The translations under genes and the position numbers were made by a program. Shown one piece after another: positions 24,268-31,388 of a DNA stretch of 37,623 bases. How positions within the stretch are numbered: position 1 is the stretch's first letter; each line of letters opens with the position of its first letter. This stretch comes from Acidovorax sp. GTDB lineage: Bacteria; Pseudomonadota; Gammaproteobacteria; Burkholderiales; Burkholderiaceae_C. The DNA is taken from the NCBI RefSeq assembly GCF_021287135.1, contig NZ_JAJTBB010000033.1, positions 1-37,623 on the forward strand, given 5' to 3'. The notes under the pieces are model-generated. The model had not been told where the DNA came from and made no database searches. It was given only the letters and a program-made list of their open reading frames with translations.

Positions 24268-24600
24268 TTACCACCCCCCGGCCCAGGCGACCAGGCCTGC
24301 CACCAGCGCCACGCCTGCCAGCCGCGGCGCGCGCCGGGGCTGCCAGGTCACCGTGGCTGTCACGGCCATGGCAGCCACCGACAGGGCCACGGCCCAGGCA
24401 GTCACGCCCAGGGAGGCGGGTACGCCATCGGCAGGGTGTGCAGCCAGCCACAGCGACAGCAGCAGCAACAGCCACCCGGCGCGGCGCAGCGCTTGCAGGC
24501 GGCGTGCCGCACCTTCTCGGCCCGTGGCGTCTTCGTGGTGGCGTTCCATGCCCAGCGCAATGGCCGACCAGGCCGCAAAACACAGCAGAAAAGCGGACAT
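24268..24600 (-). CDS. DUF3325 small inner-membrane protein
   Basis: 110 residues from the ATG at 24600, five bases after the PepSY gene stop. Hydrophobic segments: SAFLLCFAAWSAIALGM, AGWLLLLLSLWLAAH, VTAWAVALSVAAMAVTATV and LAGVALVAGLVAWAGG. The order DUF3649 - PepSY_TM - DUF3325 is a recurrent iron-uptake cassette next to TBDR genes. The protein probably associates with the PepSY membrane protein. Its biochemical role is unknown. Confidence 0.8.
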   Translation of the reverse strand: MSAFLLCFAAWSAIALGMERHHEDATGREGAARRLQALRRAGWLLLLLSLWLAAHPADGVPASLGVTAWAVALSVAAMAVTATVTWQPRRAPRLAGVALVAGLVAWAGGW

Positions 24601-24605
24601 GGTGC

Positions 24606-26324
24606 TCAGGCCCCCGAGGTAGACACCGACACATCGCTGGCCGCAGGCAATGCAGCGGCCGGGGTTTTGCGCTGCGCCTTGGCCGCAGCGGGCTTGCCCT
24701 TGGGGGCCCGGCCTGGGCGAAGGCGCCACGACAGCCAGCCCAGCAGCAGCCCGGTGGCCAGGAAGGCCAGGTCCATGCTGGCCCACACCCACTCGCCCGC
24801 AGGCAGCGTGACGCCGAGGTGCGTGTGCGTGGTCAGGGCGTTGACGACCGGCAGCAGCGCCCACACCAGTCCAGCCGCACCCAGCGGCACCGACCAGCCC
24901 GTGCGGCTGGGCCGCACCACGGCGCAGCCAAGCGCCCACAGCAGAGTCAGCCCCCAGGCGCTGAAGAACCAGGCCAGCTCCATATCAGCGCGGCCCTCCA
25001 CGTGCAGTGGGATCAGGCGGTTGGAAGCCAGGTACACGCCGCAGGCCAGCGGCAGGCCCGCCAGCGTGGCGATGTTGATGGCCGCCACCAGGCGCTCGCC
25101 AAACGGGGGCTGTGGGGCGGTGCCTGCGCTGGCTGCTGCCCCTTTGCGGCTGGCCTGCGTCTGCGACTTGGCGCTGCGCTTGACCGACCACAGCACCATG
25201 CCCGTAGCGATCATCAGGCTGCCCAGCAGGCCAAAGCCGAACAGCGCCCAGCGCAGGCCCGGGCCGGCAAAGCGCGCCATGTGCAGGCCGTACAGCACGC
25301 CGTAGGTGGTGGCGGCGGGGCCGGTGGCATCGGCATGGTCCAGCCATTGGCCGGTGGTGGCGTCGAACAGCAGGCGGGGCGGGCGGTATTGCAGGCGGTC
25401 GCCATCGTGGCGGGCCACTTCGACCACCGCCCGGCCCTGGGCGTCGCGGCGGGCCTGTACGCTGCCAATGCGGCCGCCGTCCCAGCGCGCGCTGGCTTGC
25501 GCCAGGATGGGGGCGAGCGCCATGGGGGGCAGCGGCGCGAGCTTGTCGCTGGCGCCCCGGCGCACGCGGCTGTCGGCCTTCTCGCCCTGCAGGTCGGCGA
25601 AGTAGGCGTTGGAGTCCACGCCTCGCTCGGTCTTGTAGGCCGTGGCGATGCCGGCGGGCAGGTACAGCGTGTGAAAGATCATCAGCCCGCTGAAGGTGAT
25701 CATCAGGTAGAACGGCAACACCAGCACGCCGGTCACGTTGTGCGCGTCCATCCAGGCGCGCTGCCCGCCCTTGGCGGGGTGGAAGGTGAAGAAGTCCTTG
25801 AAGATGCGGCGGTGCGTGACGACTCCCGTGACCAGCGCCACGAACATCAGCATCGTGGCCACGCCCACCACCCAGCGCCCCTGCAGGGCCCAGCGGCCCT
25901 TCTGGGCCGTGCGCAGTTCAAAGTGGAAGCGGTAGAAGAACTCGCCGCCCATCGTCTTGCGGGCGTCCACGGGTTCTCCGGTCTGCGGGTTCATGCGCAG
26001 CGTTTCAAAGCGGCCGTTCGCCTGGTCGCGCCACAGCAGGTTCACGGCCGGATCGCGCTCGTCCGGCAGGTGCATGATCCATTGCGTCACGTGGGGCGCC
26101 TGGCGCACCAGCGCGTCCAGCGACTTCTGGGCCACGTCGGCGCCCGGTGCGGGCAGGCCGTGCATCTCGGGCTGCATCCACAGGTTGAACTCGTTCTTGA
26201 AGAACGACAGCGTGCCGGTGAGGAAGATCGCGAACAGCAGCCACCCCAGGACCAGCCCGGCCCAGGTGTGCAGCCACGACATGGCCTGCCGGAAGCCTTC
26301 GCGCTGGAGTTGCAAAGCGGTCAT
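24606..26324 (-). CDS. PepSY-associated TM-domain protein (iron uptake, PiuB-like)
   Basis: 572 residues from the ATG at 26324, overlapping the DUF3649 stop by 4 bp. It is larger than the operon A paralogue (392): the four core helices (about 19-40, 152-172, 196-218, 360-385) are followed by about three to four more in the C-terminal third. Family signatures: MSWLHTWAGLVLGWLLFAIF near the N-terminus, FFYRFHFELR, RAWMDAHNVTGVLVLPFYL and YGLHMARFAGPGLRW, each with conserved histidines at membrane boundaries. It probably acts at the inner membrane in reductive release or transfer of siderophore iron. The tail is Lys/Ala-rich (PKGKPAAAKAQRKTPAAAL). Confidence 0.88.
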   Translation of the reverse strand: MTALQLQREGFRQAMSWLHTWAGLVLGWLLFAIFLTGTLSFFKNEFNLWMQPEMHGLPAPGADVAQKSLDALVRQAPHVTQWIMHLPDERDPAVNLLWRDQANGRFETLRMNPQTGEPVDARKTMGGEFFYRFHFELRTAQKGRWALQGRWVVGVATMLMFVALVTGVVTHRRIFKDFFTFHPAKGGQRAWMDAHNVTGVLVLPFYLMITFSGLMIFHTLYLPAGIATAYKTERGVDSNAYFADLQGEKADSRVRRGASDKLAPLPPMALAPILAQASARWDGGRIGSVQARRDAQGRAVVEVARHDGDRLQYRPPRLLFDATTGQWLDHADATGPAATTYGVLYGLHMARFAGPGLRWALFGFGLLGSLMIATGMVLWSVKRSAKSQTQASRKGAAASAGTAPQPPFGERLVAAINIATLAGLPLACGVYLASNRLIPLHVEGRADMELAWFFSAWGLTLLWALGCAVVRPSRTGWSVPLGAAGLVWALLPVVNALTTHTHLGVTLPAGEWVWASMDLAFLATGLLLGWLSWRLRPGRAPKGKPAAAKAQRKTPAAALPAASDVSVSTSGA

Positions 26325-26632
26325 GGCGCGCCCCCGGCCAGCCACTGCGGTGCCATGGCGCCGGCACCCAGCACCAGCGCGGGCAGCAGCGTGCCGCACC
26401 ACGCGCCCCAGGCGGTCCGCGCATAGAAGGCCCAGCCCGCGGCCATCACATAGGCCAGCCAGGCCAGCATGGTGGCCGTGAGCACCGCGTCCACGCGGGG
26501 CAGGAACGGCCGGAGGGCCAGCGAGCCCGCCGCCGCGAACGCCGCGGCCAGGGCGTAGCCGCCGGCTACCGCTGCCGCCGTGCGCGAGGCCGCCGCGAGG
26601 CGGTAGCGCCAGTCCACGCGGGCGGTCTTCAT
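26321..26632 (-). CDS. DUF3649 small inner-membrane protein
   Basis: 103 residues from the ATG at 26632 with AGGAG upstream; the open frame extends further but without coding character. Three hydrophobic segments: AAAVAGGYALAAAFAAAGSL, AVLTATMLAWLAYVMAAGWAF and GTLLPALVLGAGAMA. The motif DAVLTATMLAWLAYVMAAGW is typical of DUF3649, the first gene of the iron cassette. It is the first gene of operon B, about 260 nt downstream of the Fur-box promoter, and coupled by a 4-bp overlap to the PepSY gene. Confidence 0.82.
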   Translation of the reverse strand: MKTARVDWRYRLAAASRTAAAVAGGYALAAAFAAAGSLALRPFLPRVDAVLTATMLAWLAYVMAAGWAFYARTAWGAWCGTLLPALVLGAGAMAPQWLAGGAP

Positions 26633-26892
26633 GAGCGCGGCTCCTGAAGGGCCGGGCAGGCGGGCAACCCCGGGCGGCCGCAATGCGCGGGGCAGGTGAG
26701 GGGGGTGAGCGCGCTCCAGGGCGCGGACTCCGCAGGGCAGGGGCTGGCGGTGCGCAGCAGCATCAGTCAAGGCTCCAGGCTGGGGTACGACGGGGCGTAC
26801 TGCGCTGGCTGCAGCGGCCTGGACGGCCCGGCTGACTGGCTGGCTACGGTGATAGAGGGCAACGGCCGGGCGCAGCCCGGCGGTTATCGCGC

Positions 26893-26922
26893 ATTGTACT
26901 TTTGATGAGAAGCATTCGCATT
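26893..26922 (-). promoter_or_regulatory. Fur box and promoter of iron operon B
   Basis: GATGAGAAGCATTCGCATT (26904-26922) fits the Fur hexamer array (GATAATGATAATCATTATC type; betaproteobacterial sites often read ATGAGAAT-CATTCGCATT). A leftward TACAAT (26898-26893) is a 5/6 -10 match; the Fur box covers the spacer and -35. It is less symmetric than the operon A site. Confidence 0.7.
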
Positions 26923-26995
26923 TAAAAACATGGATCCACGGGCCCCCGTGATGTGCAGTTGCAACAAACGTGTGGACATGCTTCCTCGGCGAGGC

Positions 26996-27018
26996 AAAAA
27001 AAGCGGGCCGAAGCCCGC
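26996..27018 (-). terminator. Intrinsic terminator of bfr
   Basis: Read leftward, GCGGGC (27018-27013), loop TTCG, GCCCGC (27008-27003), then seven T (27002-26996). A UUCG tetraloop with a T-tract; 40 bp beyond the bfr stop. Confidence 0.93.
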
Positions 27019-27058
27019 AGGGTGCTGATGGCAGTGCGGCGTGGCGCCGCGCAGCCCG

Positions 27059-27535
27059 TCAGTCCACTTCGCCCATTTGCGACTGCAGGTAGTTCGGCAG
27101 GCCGACCTTGCCGATCAGCTCGATCTGGGTTTCCAGAAAGTCGATGTGCTCTTCAGTGTCGTCCAGGATCTTCTGGAGCAGGTCGCGCGAGACGTAGTCG
27201 CGCACGCTTTCGCAGTGGGCGATGCCGTCCTTGATGGTGGCCTGCGCGCCCTGCTCGGCCCGCAGGTCGCAGGCGAGGATTTCCGGCACGTCTTCGCCGA
27301 CCTGGATCTTGGCCAAGTCCTGCAGGTTGGGCAGGCCGTCCAGCATGAAGATGCGGTCCATCAGCCAGTCGGCATGCTTCATCTCGCCGATGGATTCTGC
27401 GTATTCCTTCTTGGCAAGCTTGTCGAAGCCCCAGTGCTTAAGCATCCGGTAGTGCAGGAAATACTGGTTGATGGCCGTGAGTTCGTTCTTGAGCTGGGCC
27501 TGCAGGTGGCCGATGACTTGTGCGTCGCCTTTCAT
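27059..27535 (-). CDS. bfr: Bacterioferritin
   Basis: 158 residues, the standard length. It forms a 24-subunit iron-storage shell that oxidises Fe(II) at a di-iron site and mineralises Fe(III) inside. Ferroxidase ligands E18, E51, H54, E94 and H130 are present; M52, the inter-subunit heme ligand, is present too. At position 127, where E. coli Bfr and most others have Glu, this protein has Thr (DDTEEH), with E128 and E129 following; I recall this as a feature of several Burkholderiales Bfrs. AAGGAGT precedes the start. The gene is divergent from ahpC and next to the Fur-controlled iron island, so its function is linked to iron and peroxide balance. Confidence 0.95.
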   Translation of the reverse strand: MKGDAQVIGHLQAQLKNELTAINQYFLHYRMLKHWGFDKLAKKEYAESIGEMKHADWLMDRIFMLDGLPNLQDLAKIQVGEDVPEILACDLRAEQGAQATIKDGIAHCESVRDYVSRDLLQKILDDTEEHIDFLETQIELIGKVGLPNYLQSQMGEVD

Positions 27536-27713
27536 GGAGACTCCTTGTAGCGGGTGAATTTGGCGTTGATTGTCGTGACCCGCATCAAGCGGCGCAAGGC
27601 AAGCCCCTGCTGCCGCGCGCGGGCTGCGGGTGATGCTGATAGGCGTTCGCGTTCACACCTGTGCTGTTTGAGGTGCACAAGGGTTGTCATGGAAAGGCCA
27701 CAGGCGGTGTTCT

Positions 27714-27750
27714 ATAGTCATTGGTAATTGATTCAATGCAATCAATTAAT
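27714..27750 (+). promoter_or_regulatory. Possible OxyR site upstream of ahpC
   Basis: Tetrads at 11-bp spacing from 27714 read ATAG-N7-TAAT-N7-ATGC-N7-TAAT against the OxyR consensus ATAG-N7-CTAT-N7-ATAG-N7-CTAT (first tetrad exact, the others 2 of 4). The same stretch contains a perfect dyad ATTGATT (27727-27733) / AATCAAT (27740-27746). It lies 70-105 bp upstream of the ahpC start, in an AT-rich patch. Confidence 0.4.
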
Positions 27751-27819
27751 TGGATTGATGGTTTGAAAGTGCCTAAACTTCAGTCCTGTTCTGTCAACCA
27801 ACCCCTTAAGGAAACAGCA

Positions 27820-28395
27820 ATGTCCCTGATCAATACGCAAGTTCAGCCCTTCAAGACCACCGCTTTCGTCAACCGTGGCGGCAAGGGTGAATTCATCGAA
27901 GTGACCGAGCAGACCCTCAAGGGCAAATGGTCCGTGCTGATCTTCATGCCCGCGGCCTTCACCTTCAACTGCCCCACCGAAATCGAAGACGCTGCCGAGA
28001 ACTACGCCGAATTCCAGAAGGCCGGTGCCGAGGTGTACATCGTGACCACCGACACGCACTTCTCGCACAAGGTGTGGCACGAAACCTCCGACGCCGTGGG
28101 CAAGGCCAAATTCCCCCTGGTCGGCGACCCCACGCACCAGCTGACCAACGCGTTCGGCGTGCACATCCCTGAAGAAGGCCTGGCACTGCGCGGCACGTTC
28201 GTGATCAACCCTGATGGCGTGATCAAGACCCTGGAAATCCATTCCAACGAAATCGCCCGCGATGTGTCCGAAACCCTGCGCAAGCTGAAGGCTGCCCAGT
28301 TCACCGCCGCCAACCCTGGCCAGGTCTGCCCTGCCAAGTGGAAGGAAGGCGCCAAGACGCTGACGCCTTCGCTGGACCTGGTCGGCAAAATCTAA
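27820..28395 (+). CDS. ahpC: Alkyl hydroperoxide reductase subunit C (2-Cys peroxiredoxin)
   Basis: 191 residues from the ATG at 27820 with AAGGA at 27808-27812. Peroxidatic cysteine C51 in PAAFTFNCPTE and resolving cysteine C170 in GQVCPAKW; R124 (LRGTF) completes the active site. The C-terminal PSLDLVGKI is as in E. coli AhpC. The context around the active Cys differs from the usual FYPADFTFVCPTE (FMPAAFTFNCPTE here). It reduces organic peroxides, peroxynitrite and H2O2 in the cytoplasm, and is re-reduced by AhpF, encoded downstream. A strong terminator separates it from ahpF, so ahpC is probably expressed in excess. Confidence 0.96.
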   Translation: MSLINTQVQPFKTTAFVNRGGKGEFIEVTEQTLKGKWSVLIFMPAAFTFNCPTEIEDAAENYAEFQKAGAEVYIVTTDTHFSHKVWHETSDAVGKAKFPLVGDPTHQLTNAFGVHIPEEGLALRGTFVINPDGVIKTLEIHSNEIARDVSETLRKLKAAQFTAANPGQVCPAKWKEGAKTLTPSLDLVGKI

Positions 28396-28416
28396 GCACT
28401 CTGCTTCTTCGGCCCC

Positions 28417-28467
28417 AAAAGCCGGACAGCGTCATGGCGCCAGTGCGCCATGCCGTCCGGCTTTTTT
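28417..28467 (+). terminator. Intrinsic terminator between ahpC and ahpF
   Basis: GCCGGAC (28421-28427) pairs with GTCCGGC (28455-28461), with an upper stem ATGGCGC (28434-28440) / GCGCCAT (28445-28451) closing a CAGT loop, and six T at 28462-28467. It should end most ahpC transcripts, with ahpF read by leakage or from its own promoter. Confidence 0.92.
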
Positions 28468-28557
28468 ACGCCCGGACGTTGACCAGCAGGCTTGCACTGC
28501 AGCCCTTTGGGCATCAACCTCCCAGACAGTACAACTCGAATTTCAAAGGACACCACC

Positions 28558-30159
28558 ATGCTCGACGAACAACTCAAGACCCAACTCGCTGCCTACCTGG
28601 AGCGCGTGCAGCAGCCGTTTGAGCTGGTGGCGTCCCTGGACGACAGCGAGACGGCGCGCGACATGCGCGAGCTGCTCACCACCATCCAGTCCCTGCGCAG
28701 CGACAAGATCACCCTGCGCACCGATGGCGCCGATGCGCGCAAGCCATCCTTCAGCCTGCAGCGCGTGGGCGCTAGCAACAGCCTGCGCTTTGCCGGCCTG
28801 CCGCTGGGCCACGAGTTCACCTCGCTGGTGCTGGCGCTGCTGTGGACCGGCGGCCACCCGCCCAAGGTCGAGCAGGACGTGATCGAGCAGATCCAGGCGC
28901 TGGAGGGCGACTTCAACTTCGAGGTCTACATGAGCCTGACCTGCCACAACTGCCCGGACGTGGTGCAGGCCCTGTCGCTGATGGCCGTGCTCAACCCCCA
29001 GGTCAAGACCACCGTCATCGAAGGCGGCGCCTTCCAGGACGAGGTCACCAAGCGCGAAATCATGGCCGTGCCCATGGTGTTCCTCAACGGCGAGGTGTTC
29101 GGCTCCGGCCGCATGTCGCTGGAAGAAATCGTAGCCAAGCTGGACACGGGCTCGGCCGCCCGCGAAGCCGCCAAGCTCAGCGCCAAGGACCCGTATGACG
29201 TGCTCATCGTCGGCGGTGGCCCCGCAGGCGCCGCGGCGGCGGTGTACGCCGCCCGCAAGGGCATCCGCACCGGCGTGGCCGCGGAGCGCTTTGGCGGCCA
29301 GGTGAACGACACGCTGGCCATCGAAAACTACATCTCCGTGCTCGAAACCGATGGCCCCAAGTTCGCCGCCGCGCTGGAGGCCCACACCCGCGCCTATGGC
29401 GTGGACATCATGAACCTGCAGCGTGCCGACAAGCTCGTTCCTGCCGCGCAGCCCGGCGGGCCGGTAGAGGTGCAGCTGGCCAACGGCGGCTCGCTCAAGG
29501 CCAAGACGGTGATCCTGTCCACCGGCGCCCGCTGGCGCAACGTGAACGTGCCCGGCGAAGCCGAGTACAAGAACAAGGGCGTGGCCTACTGCCCGCACTG
29601 CGACGGCCCGCTGTTCAAGGGCAAGCACGTGTCGGTCATCGGCGGCGGCAACAGCGGCGTGGAGGCGGCCATCGACCTGGCGGGCGTGGTGGCGCACGTC
29701 ACGCTCATCGAGTTTGCCGACCAGCTCAAGGCGGACGCCGTGCTGGTCACCAAGCTCAAGAGCCTGCCCAACGTGACCATCCACACCAACGCGCAGACCA
29801 CCGAGATCACCGGCGCCGACGGCAAGGTGAACGGCCTCAAGTACAAGGACCGCGCCACCGGCGTGGAGCACACCGTGGCCCTGGAAGGCGTGTTCGTTCA
29901 GATCGGCCTGGTGCCCAACACCGAATGGCTCAAGGGCACGGTGGAGCTGTCCAGGTTCGGCGAGATCATCGTGGACGCGCACGGCCGCACCAACATCCCC
30001 GGCGTGTTTGCGGCGGGTGACTGCACCACGGTGCCGTTCAAGCAGATCGTGATCGCCGCGGGCGACGGCGCCAAGGCGGCACTGAGCGCGTTCGACCACC
30101 TGATCCGCATGCCGGTGGCGGCCGCGGCGGCGCCGCAACGCGAGGCCCAGCCTGCTTGA
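28558..30159 (+). CDS. ahpF: Alkyl hydroperoxide reductase subunit F
   Basis: 533 residues from the ATG at 28558 with AAGGA at 28546-28550. The N-terminal tandem thioredoxin-fold domain (1-200) carries CHNC (C129, C132), which passes electrons to AhpC. The FAD domain begins with GGGPAG (219-224); the thioredoxin-reductase-like redox pair is C345-x-x-C348 in YCPHCDG; the NADH-binding motif is GGGNSG (362-367); the final FAD motif is FAAGDC. Full length and domain order match E. coli AhpF (521). It transfers NADH electrons through FAD and two disulfides to AhpC. Confidence 0.96.
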   Translation: MLDEQLKTQLAAYLERVQQPFELVASLDDSETARDMRELLTTIQSLRSDKITLRTDGADARKPSFSLQRVGASNSLRFAGLPLGHEFTSLVLALLWTGGHPPKVEQDVIEQIQALEGDFNFEVYMSLTCHNCPDVVQALSLMAVLNPQVKTTVIEGGAFQDEVTKREIMAVPMVFLNGEVFGSGRMSLEEIVAKLDTGSAAREAAKLSAKDPYDVLIVGGGPAGAAAAVYAARKGIRTGVAAERFGGQVNDTLAIENYISVLETDGPKFAAALEAHTRAYGVDIMNLQRADKLVPAAQPGGPVEVQLANGGSLKAKTVILSTGARWRNVNVPGEAEYKNKGVAYCPHCDGPLFKGKHVSVIGGGNSGVEAAIDLAGVVAHVTLIEFADQLKADAVLVTKLKSLPNVTIHTNAQTTEITGADGKVNGLKYKDRATGVEHTVALEGVFVQIGLVPNTEWLKGTVELSRFGEIIVDAHGRTNIPGVFAAGDCTTVPFKQIVIAAGDGAKAALSAFDHLIRMPVAAAAAPQREAQPA

Positions 30160-30175
30160 TGGATTGAGAGGGAAA

Positions 30176-30226
30176 TTGGCTTCCAGCGCTTAATGGGCAA
30201 GCGCTGGAAGCTATCAAATATATAGC
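30176..30226 (-). repeat. Comamonadaceae-type dispersed repeat, copy 4 (inverted)
   Basis: Read leftward from 30226: GCTATATATTTGATAGC then CAGCGCTTGCCCATTAAGCGCTG and GAAGCCAA. It lies between the ahpF stop and its terminator. Confidence 0.8.
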
Positions 30227-30230
30227 AAAT

Positions 30231-30251
30231 GCGGCGCTTCGGCGCCGCTTT
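30231..30251 (+). terminator. Terminator of ahpF
   Basis: GCGGCGC (30231-30237), loop TTCG, GCGCCGC (30242-30248), then TTTGT. Read leftward it is followed by ATTTGCT, so it could act weakly for ppsR as well. Confidence 0.75.
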
Positions 30252-30298
30252 GTCGTTGGGGTGGGGCGGCAGCGGCCCGCCCGCCCGGTGCCCCCGCC

Positions 30299-31120
30299 TC
30301 AGTACACCAGCCGCTCTGGCCGGATCTCCTGCAGGATCGTGGTGGCGATTTCCTCGATGGACTTGGTCGTGGTGGACAGCCAGCGGATGCCGGAGCGGCG
30401 CATCATGGCCTCGGCCTCGGCCACTTCCGTGCGGCAGTTTTCCAGGCTGGCGTAGCGCGAGTTGGGACGGCGTTCGCTGCGGATCTCGGCCAGGCGTTCG
30501 GGGCTGATGGTCAGGCCGAAGATCTTCCGCTGGAACGGCGCCAGCGCCGGGGGCAGCTGGCGGCGGTCGAAATCCTCCGGAATCAGGGGATAGTTGGCCG
30601 CCTTCAGGCCGCATTGCATCGCCAGGTACAGGCTCGTGGGCGTCTTGCCGCTGCGGCTCACGCCCACCAGGATCACGTCGGCACCGGCCAGGTCGCGGTT
30701 GCTCTGGCCGTCGTCGTGGGCCAGGCTGAAGTTGATGGCCTCGATGCGGTCCGTGTATTCCTTGCTGCGGCTCACGTCGGAAAAGCGCCCCACGCGGTGG
30801 TGCGACTTGATCCCCAGCTCCTGCTCCAGCGGGTGCACGAAGGTGCCGAACATGTCCAGCAGCATGCCCTTGCAGCCGTCCTGGATCACCTTGAGCACTT
30901 CCATGTTCACCAGCGTGGTGAAGACCACCGGCTTCTTGCCCTCCACCTCGCCGGTGTGGTTGATCTGCCGCACCGCCTGGTGGGCCTTGTCCACCGTGTC
31001 GATGAAAGGCAGGCGCACGTGGCGCGGCTTCATGTCGAACTGGGCCAGGATGGCGTTGCCGAAGGTTTCGGCGGTGATGCCGGTGCCGTCTGACACGAAA
31101 AATACGGTGCGCGAGTGCAT
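30299..31120 (-). CDS. ppsR: PEP synthase regulatory kinase/pyrophosphorylase (DUF299)
   Basis: 273 residues, normal length. The P-loop GVSRSGKT (153-160) and the N-terminal [16 protein letters not shown] are diagnostic of the PpsR/PDRP family. In E. coli this enzyme inactivates PEP synthase by ADP-dependent phosphorylation of a threonine two residues before the catalytic histidine and reverses it by phosphate-dependent phosphorolysis. The corresponding target threonine is present in the divergent ppsA product (T424). AAGGG precedes the start. The divergent arrangement with ppsA is the usual one. Confidence 0.95.
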   Translation of the reverse strand: MHSRTVFFVSDGTGITAETFGNAILAQFDMKPRHVRLPFIDTVDKAHQAVRQINHTGEVEGKKPVVFTTLVNMEVLKVIQDGCKGMLLDMFGTFVHPLEQELGIKSHHRVGRFSDVSRSKEYTDRIEAINFSLAHDDGQSNRDLAGADVILVGVSRSGKTPTSLYLAMQCGLKAANYPLIPEDFDRRQLPPALAPFQRKIFGLTISPERLAEIRSERRPNSRYASLENCRTEVAEAEAMMRRSGIRWLSTTTKSIEEIATTILQEIRPERLVY

Positions 31121-31388
31121 GTGAGCCCTTGTTTTTGCAGTGAACTTGCGCCAACGGGGTAGCCAGCCCGGGCGGGTGGCGTTCTAGCGTCGGACGCAAG
31201 TTCTGTGAAAGCGTCAGCCCGTTGCCAGAGGCGCGGGCCTACAATTGCCGCAATTATCCAATTCTCACCATGCACGCCGTCGGCCTACAACCACAACGAC
31301 AAAGCCACACCCGGCTGTGCATGGGCGCTTGCCTGGAGCCCCGCAGGGCCCGGCATGCAGACCCGGTTTCAACTTCTGGAGCTTTCCC

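Larger units (their letters stand above)
26633..27058. other. Intergenic region: operon B leader, Fur promoter and bfr terminator
   Basis: 26633-26890 is the predicted leader of operon B. A perfect hairpin GCCGGGC-GCA-GCCCGGC (26865-26881) would sit within about 5 nt of the predicted transcript start. 26893-26922 holds the promoter and Fur box, and 26996-27018 the terminator of bfr. A short hairpin CACGG/CCGTG lies at about 26937-26950. No gene is visible. Confidence 0.6.
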
